From: JAWLFY01 sp964462125
GTDB lineage: Bacteria; Planctomycetota; Planctomycetia; Pirellulales; Pirellulaceae
Length of the DNA stretch: 8,503 nt
Direction: 5' to 3'
Assembly: GCA_964462125.1 (NCBI GenBank)
Contig: CAYWXT010000243.1
Span: forward strand, 1-8,503
Below, piece by piece: positions 6,129 to 8,503 of this stretch. Within the stretch, counting starts at the first letter, position 1, and every line of letters begins with the position of its first letter. The notes under the pieces were generated by a model, which saw nothing but the letters and a program-made list of their open reading frames with translations, had not been told where the DNA came from and did not search any database. The translations under genes were made by a program, and so were the position numbers.

Positions 6129-7109
6129 ATGCCTGACCGCATCTCCGGAATCCTGACCCCAAACATCACTCCGGTTGACGCGACAGGTCGGGTCGATGAG
6201 GAGAAGCTCCGCGGCTATGTCGATTGGCTGATCGAACGGGGGGTCGACGGGCTCTATCCCAACGGCAGCACGGGCGAGTTCGTCCGTTTCACCGCCGAGG
6301 AGCGTCGCCGTATCGTCCAGATCGTGGTCGATCAAGCGGCAGGGCGAGTGCCGATATTAGCCGGCGCCGCCGAAGCGAATGCCAAGGAGACGATCGCGGC
6401 GTGCGAAGCGTACGGCAGCATGGGGGTCCGCGCGGTGGCGATCGTGGCGCCGTTCTACTATCGGCTCAGCAGTGAAGGGGTGTACGCGTATTTCCGCGAG
6501 ATCGCCGCGACCGTCTCGGTCGACGTGACGCTGTACAACATTCCGTTGTTTGCCTCGCCCATCGATGTCCCCACCGTGGTCCGGCTGGCCTCGGAGTATC
6601 CCCGGGTGGTCGGGATCAAGGACAGCTCCGGCGACCTCCCGAACATGATGCGGATGATCGCCGCTATCCGCCCGCTGCGCGAGGACTTTTCATTCCTCAC
6701 CGGCTGGGACGCGGCGCTGGCCCCAATGCTGATCGCCGGCGCCGACGGCGGGACCAACGCAACCAGCGGCGTCGTCCCTGAACTGACCCGCGCCATCCAC
6801 CGCGCCGTCAGCTCCGGACAAATTGAAAAGGCAATGCGGCTCCAGTACCAGCTGCTCCCGCTGTTCGACGCACTGATCGGGCTCGGCGAGTTCCCCGAAG
6901 GCTTCCGAGCCGGCGCCCGCTCCCGGGGTTGGAACCTCGGGGCCGGACGGGTACCGCTCTCGGAAACCCAACGCGATGCGGTCACCCGGAGCCAGCGTGA
7001 AATCGATGCCCTGGTTGCCGACGTGGCCGTCGAAGAGAACTCACCGAATCTCCCCGCCGAAACGATCGAACAGATCGTCAACAGCGTCATGCGGCAACTC
7101 AACTCGTGA
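6129..7109 (+). CDS. Dihydrodipicolinate synthase / N-acetylneuraminate lyase family aldolase, substrate unknown
   Basis: A 326-residue cytosolic TIM-barrel class I aldolase that would bind a pyruvate-like ketoacid as a Schiff base. Seen: GILTPNITPVD opening, the carboxylate-binding loop YPNGSTGEF (43-51), catalytic Tyr136 in LYNIP, and Schiff-base Lys164 in VGIKDSSGD; the Tyr-Lys spacing of 28 equals that of E. coli DapA and NanA. The C terminus is helical and ~25-30 residues longer than DapA's. True DapA has YNVPxR with an Arg that holds the semialdehyde carboxylate; here the stretch is YNIPLFAS without that Arg, and the loop is GSTGE as in sialate lyases rather than GTTGE. I therefore infer an N-acetylneuraminate- or keto-deoxy-sugar-acid-type lyase rather than the lysine-pathway enzyme; no neighbouring gene supports a pathway. 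The ATG at 6129 gives the normal family N terminus. There is no evident ribosome binding site. It converges with the minus-strand gene, only 13 bp away. Confidence 0.92.
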   Translation: MPDRISGILTPNITPVDATGRVDEEKLRGYVDWLIERGVDGLYPNGSTGEFVRFTAEERRRIVQIVVDQAAGRVPILAGAAEANAKETIAACEAYGSMGVRAVAIVAPFYYRLSSEGVYAYFREIAATVSVDVTLYNIPLFASPIDVPTVVRLASEYPRVVGIKDSSGDLPNMMRMIAAIRPLREDFSFLTGWDAALAPMLIAGADGGTNATSGVVPELTRAIHRAVSSGQIEKAMRLQYQLLPLFDALIGLGEFPEGFRAGARSRGWNLGAGRVPLSETQRDAVTRSQREIDALVADVAVEENSPNLPAETIEQIVNSVMRQLNS

Positions 7110-7122
7110 CGCTCTGCCGCCA

Positions 7123-7983
7123 CTACGGAAACCAGTAACGCATGAAATTGCGGACGCCTTGGCCTGGAACATAGGCGACCGGCTGGCCCCACAAGCCCTG
7201 CCCCACCTGCACTGGGTTTTGTTCCTGCCCAAAGGAGACCAATGGCGGTAGGTGGTACGCTCGCCCGGTCCCGACTGCGATGGCCGGTGGACTCGCCGAC
7301 GGCATAACCGCGGGAGCGGCGAATTCCGCCGGGGGCGCCGCGAATGTCGGGGACGGGGCATAGGTGGCCGGCCCCGCAGAGGCTGTCGGTGCGCCGCATC
7401 CGATTCCGCTGGCCGCCAGGTAGGAACTCGGAGGCGAAACCATGGAGCAATTGTCCATCGTCGCATAGCGAACCTGGCCGATTTGGGGCTGCGGAACCGG
7501 GTTCATATCGTCGCGGCTGTAGTGGGGCAAGGTTCGCGGCTCCGTCGCTGTCGCTCCGGCGGACGAGCCTGACCCGCTCGGTTGTGGTTGCGAGCTCGCC
7601 GCAGGCGGGGAGGCCCCTGGCGGGAAGTCAATTCCGCCGGGAAGCTCGGGCGCCGCAAGCGGACCACTGTCACTCTGCATCCAGGCGGTCTGACGGACGT
7701 CAGCCGGATCTCCACCCACATCCACCGGTCGCATGTCGCGGGAGGCGTACCGGGCGGGAATGCTTGGCGAATCGGAACGGGCTGGCGTTCGACGGGCTTG
7801 GCGATACGAATCGACCGCACTCGGGGAATCGATCGGCCGCAGCAAAGAGGCTGCCGAGGCGCCGGGCGACCGGGACGCCCCCGCGGTTTGGGCAAAAGAC
7901 ACCTCACCGCCGGCAAGCAGCAGCGCGGTCATTGTCGCGGCGCCAACTCGCCCCCCCCTCTGTCCAAGTTTCTTACCAATCAT
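7123..7983 (-). CDS. Probable secreted Pro/Ser/Ala-rich protein of unknown function
   Basis: The minus-strand frame gives 286 residues from ATG 7983. A GAAGGA at 7990-7995 lies 6 nt before that ATG; another ATG at 7989 abuts the ribosome binding site, and the frame stays open to 8067, but both fit less well. The N terminus reads as a Sec signal peptide: basic MIGKKLGQRGGR, hydrophobic VGAATMTALLLAGG, likely cleavage after VSFA. The mature part is low complexity, rich in P, S, A and Q, with an Arg-rich patch early on and two cysteines in the middle (DNCSM, GIGCGA). The C terminus looks more constrained: LVSFGQEQNPVQVGQGLWGQ, then a PVAYVPGQGVRNFMRYWFP ending. I recall similar Gly-Gln-Pro/VPGQ-VRN-RY endings in secreted planctomycete proteins, but cannot verify this. 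No enzymatic motif is visible. The overlapping plus-strand frames are Arg-rich and look like shadows. Confidence 0.72.
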   Translation of the reverse strand: MIGKKLGQRGGRVGAATMTALLLAGGEVSFAQTAGASRSPGASAASLLRPIDSPSAVDSYRQARRTPARSDSPSIPARYASRDMRPVDVGGDPADVRQTAWMQSDSGPLAAPELPGGIDFPPGASPPAASSQPQPSGSGSSAGATATEPRTLPHYSRDDMNPVPQPQIGQVRYATMDNCSMVSPPSSYLAASGIGCGAPTASAGPATYAPSPTFAAPPAEFAAPAVMPSASPPAIAVGTGRAYHLPPLVSFGQEQNPVQVGQGLWGQPVAYVPGQGVRNFMRYWFP

Positions 7984-8115
7984 GCTCATTCCTTCAGCCA
8001 ACTGCTGCGTGCCGGTTCGCTTGTCTCCTATGACGCAAACCAACCAGCAGTGCAAGGGGAATGCCAACAGCGGCCGATCGACAATTCACGCCCGATTGTG
8101 GCGTCTTCCCACGCG

Positions 8116-8132
8116 CGCCGGATGAGCCGGCG
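8116..8132. other. Hairpin in the leader of the minus-strand secreted-protein gene
   Basis: CGCCGG (8116-8121) and CCGGCG (8127-8132) form a perfect 6-bp stem around ATGAG. It lies about 130 bp upstream of the minus-strand start at 7983, within the probable 5' leader. No role can be assigned. Confidence 0.4.
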
Positions 8133-8143
8133 GGGGTGTGACC

Positions 8144-8170
8144 TTGTAATTCTGACAACTCCATTGTAAT
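8144..8170 (-). promoter_or_regulatory. Candidate promoter/operator of the secreted-protein gene
   Basis: Read on the minus strand, ATTACAA occurs at 8170-8164 and again at 8150-8144, exactly 20 bp apart. The first copy contains TACAAT (8168-8163), a 5/6 match to the -10 consensus. No convincing -35 is found at 16-18 bp; TTGACG is present but only 10 bp away. The AT-rich patch in otherwise GC-rich DNA upstream of a gene makes a promoter plausible, not proven. Confidence 0.3.
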
Positions 8171-8184
8171 CGGCGGGCCGTCAA

Positions 8185-8197
8185 CCGCCGATGGCGG
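8185..8197 (-). other. Short hairpin just after gatC
   Basis: CCGCC (8185-8189) and GGCGG (8193-8197) flank a 3-nt loop. It lies 4 bp beyond the gatC stop on the minus strand and is followed in that direction by TTGACGG, not a T tract. It could be a weak 3'-end structure for gatC; the stem is short. Confidence 0.3.
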
Positions 8198-8201
8198 GGG
8201 G

Positions 8202-8503
8202 TTAAGAAACCTTCGGCGGGGCGAGCACCGGTGGGACAAGAAAGCACCCCTCATGGCTCGATGGGGCGGTCCGCAAGGCATCTTCGTTGGAGAGCCCCGG
8301 GCTGATCTGGTCGTCACGCCACCGATTGTCGACCTCCAAAGCGGTCGTCATCGGTTCGATCTCGTCGGTATCGAGCTCCGCAAGTTGGTCGACGAACTGC
8401 AATATCTGCTGCAGCTGCGGCCCGAGCGTGGCGATCTCCTCCTCGGTCAGTTCCAGCCGCGCCAAACTCGCCAGCTTGCGAACATCCTCTGCGTCGAGCG
8501 ACA
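8202..8503 (-). CDS. gatC: Aspartyl/glutamyl-tRNA amidotransferase subunit C (first base of start codon beyond the window)
   Basis: GatC is the small subunit of the GatCAB amidotransferase, which converts Glu-tRNA(Gln) and/or Asp-tRNA(Asn) into Gln- or Asn-tRNA; it wraps around GatA and stabilises the complex. The frame reads SLDAEDVRKLASLARLELTE right up to the edge, and bases 8503-8502 are TG, the end of an NTG start whose first base is 8504. With that Met the product is ~101 residues, the usual GatC size. Family features: the VRKLASLARLELTEEE helix, LQQILQFVDQLAELDTDEIEPM in the middle, and the C-terminal LSNEDALRTAP with a hydrophobic FLVPPVL tail. Starting at the in-frame TTG (8465) would delete the conserved first helix, so it is rejected. 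Stop is TAA (8204-8202). gatA and gatB are not visible. Confidence 0.97.
   Translation of the reverse strand, partial: SLDAEDVRKLASLARLELTEEEIATLGPQLQQILQFVDQLAELDTDEIEPMTTALEVDNRWRDDQISPGLSNEDALRTAPSSHEGCFLVPPVLAPPKVS

Noticed and set aside
5843..6156. Small plus-strand open frames bridging hppA and the aldolase gene
   Set aside because: They overlap the hppA 3' end, the hairpins and the aldolase start, lack ribosome binding sites, and look like chance frames in GC-rich DNA.
7344..8033. Plus-strand open frame of 229 codons opposite the secreted-protein gene
   Set aside because: Arg/Ser-rich, without a recognisable start context or motif, while the minus strand gives a ribosome binding site and signal peptide.
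1..8503. CRISPR array, tRNA or rRNA genes, phage or defence genes
   Set aside because: No spaced direct-repeat array, cloverleaf-like segment, integrase, transposase, toxin-antitoxin or nuclease-helicase set was seen; the genes are core functions.

Overview
This 8.5-kb window is GC-rich bacterial chromosome with mostly housekeeping genes. Several traits suggest a planctomycete, perhaps a Pirellulaceae-like lineage: a cysteinyl-tRNA synthetase with a divergent, insertion-bearing KMSKS loop, a long membrane pyrophosphatase with a large exit-side insert, TTG and GTG starts, few clear Shine-Dalgarno sites, and a Pro/Ser/Ala-rich secreted protein. This assignment is inferred from recalled family features, not from a search.

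Layout, left to right. Positions 1-228 hold the 3' end of a plus-strand gene of unknown function with a Gln/Pro-rich tail, closed by a strong intrinsic terminator (275-321). A consensus -10 box (384-389) precedes a tight plus-strand cluster: cysS (433-2064), ruvC (GTG at 2061, 4-nt overlap with cysS) and ruvA (TTG at 2569, 10-nt gap). ruvB is not in the window. A 222-bp intergenic stretch with a perfect 10-nt inverted repeat leads to hppA (3418-5901, TTG start with an excellent ribosome binding site). After a 227-bp spacer with three GC-rich hairpins comes a DHDPS/NAL-family aldolase or lyase (6129-7109).

The right end is on the minus strand. gatC (8202 to the window edge, missing one base of its start codon) is followed by a separate gene for a probable secreted protein (7123-7983), which converges on the aldolase gene with only 13 bp between them. 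No intergenic stretch exceeds 300 bp.

Functionally the window combines translation (CysRS, and GatC of the tRNA-dependent amidotransferase), Holliday-junction processing (RuvC, RuvA), membrane energetics (ion-pumping pyrophosphatase) and a small aldolase. I see no phage, CRISPR, toxin-antitoxin or defence module and no convincing new multigene system. The points most worth a second look are structural variations inside conserved proteins: the CysRS KMSKS-loop insert with a perfect 3x15-bp tandem repeat, and the roughly 109-residue loop plus relocated gate glutamate in the pyrophosphatase.
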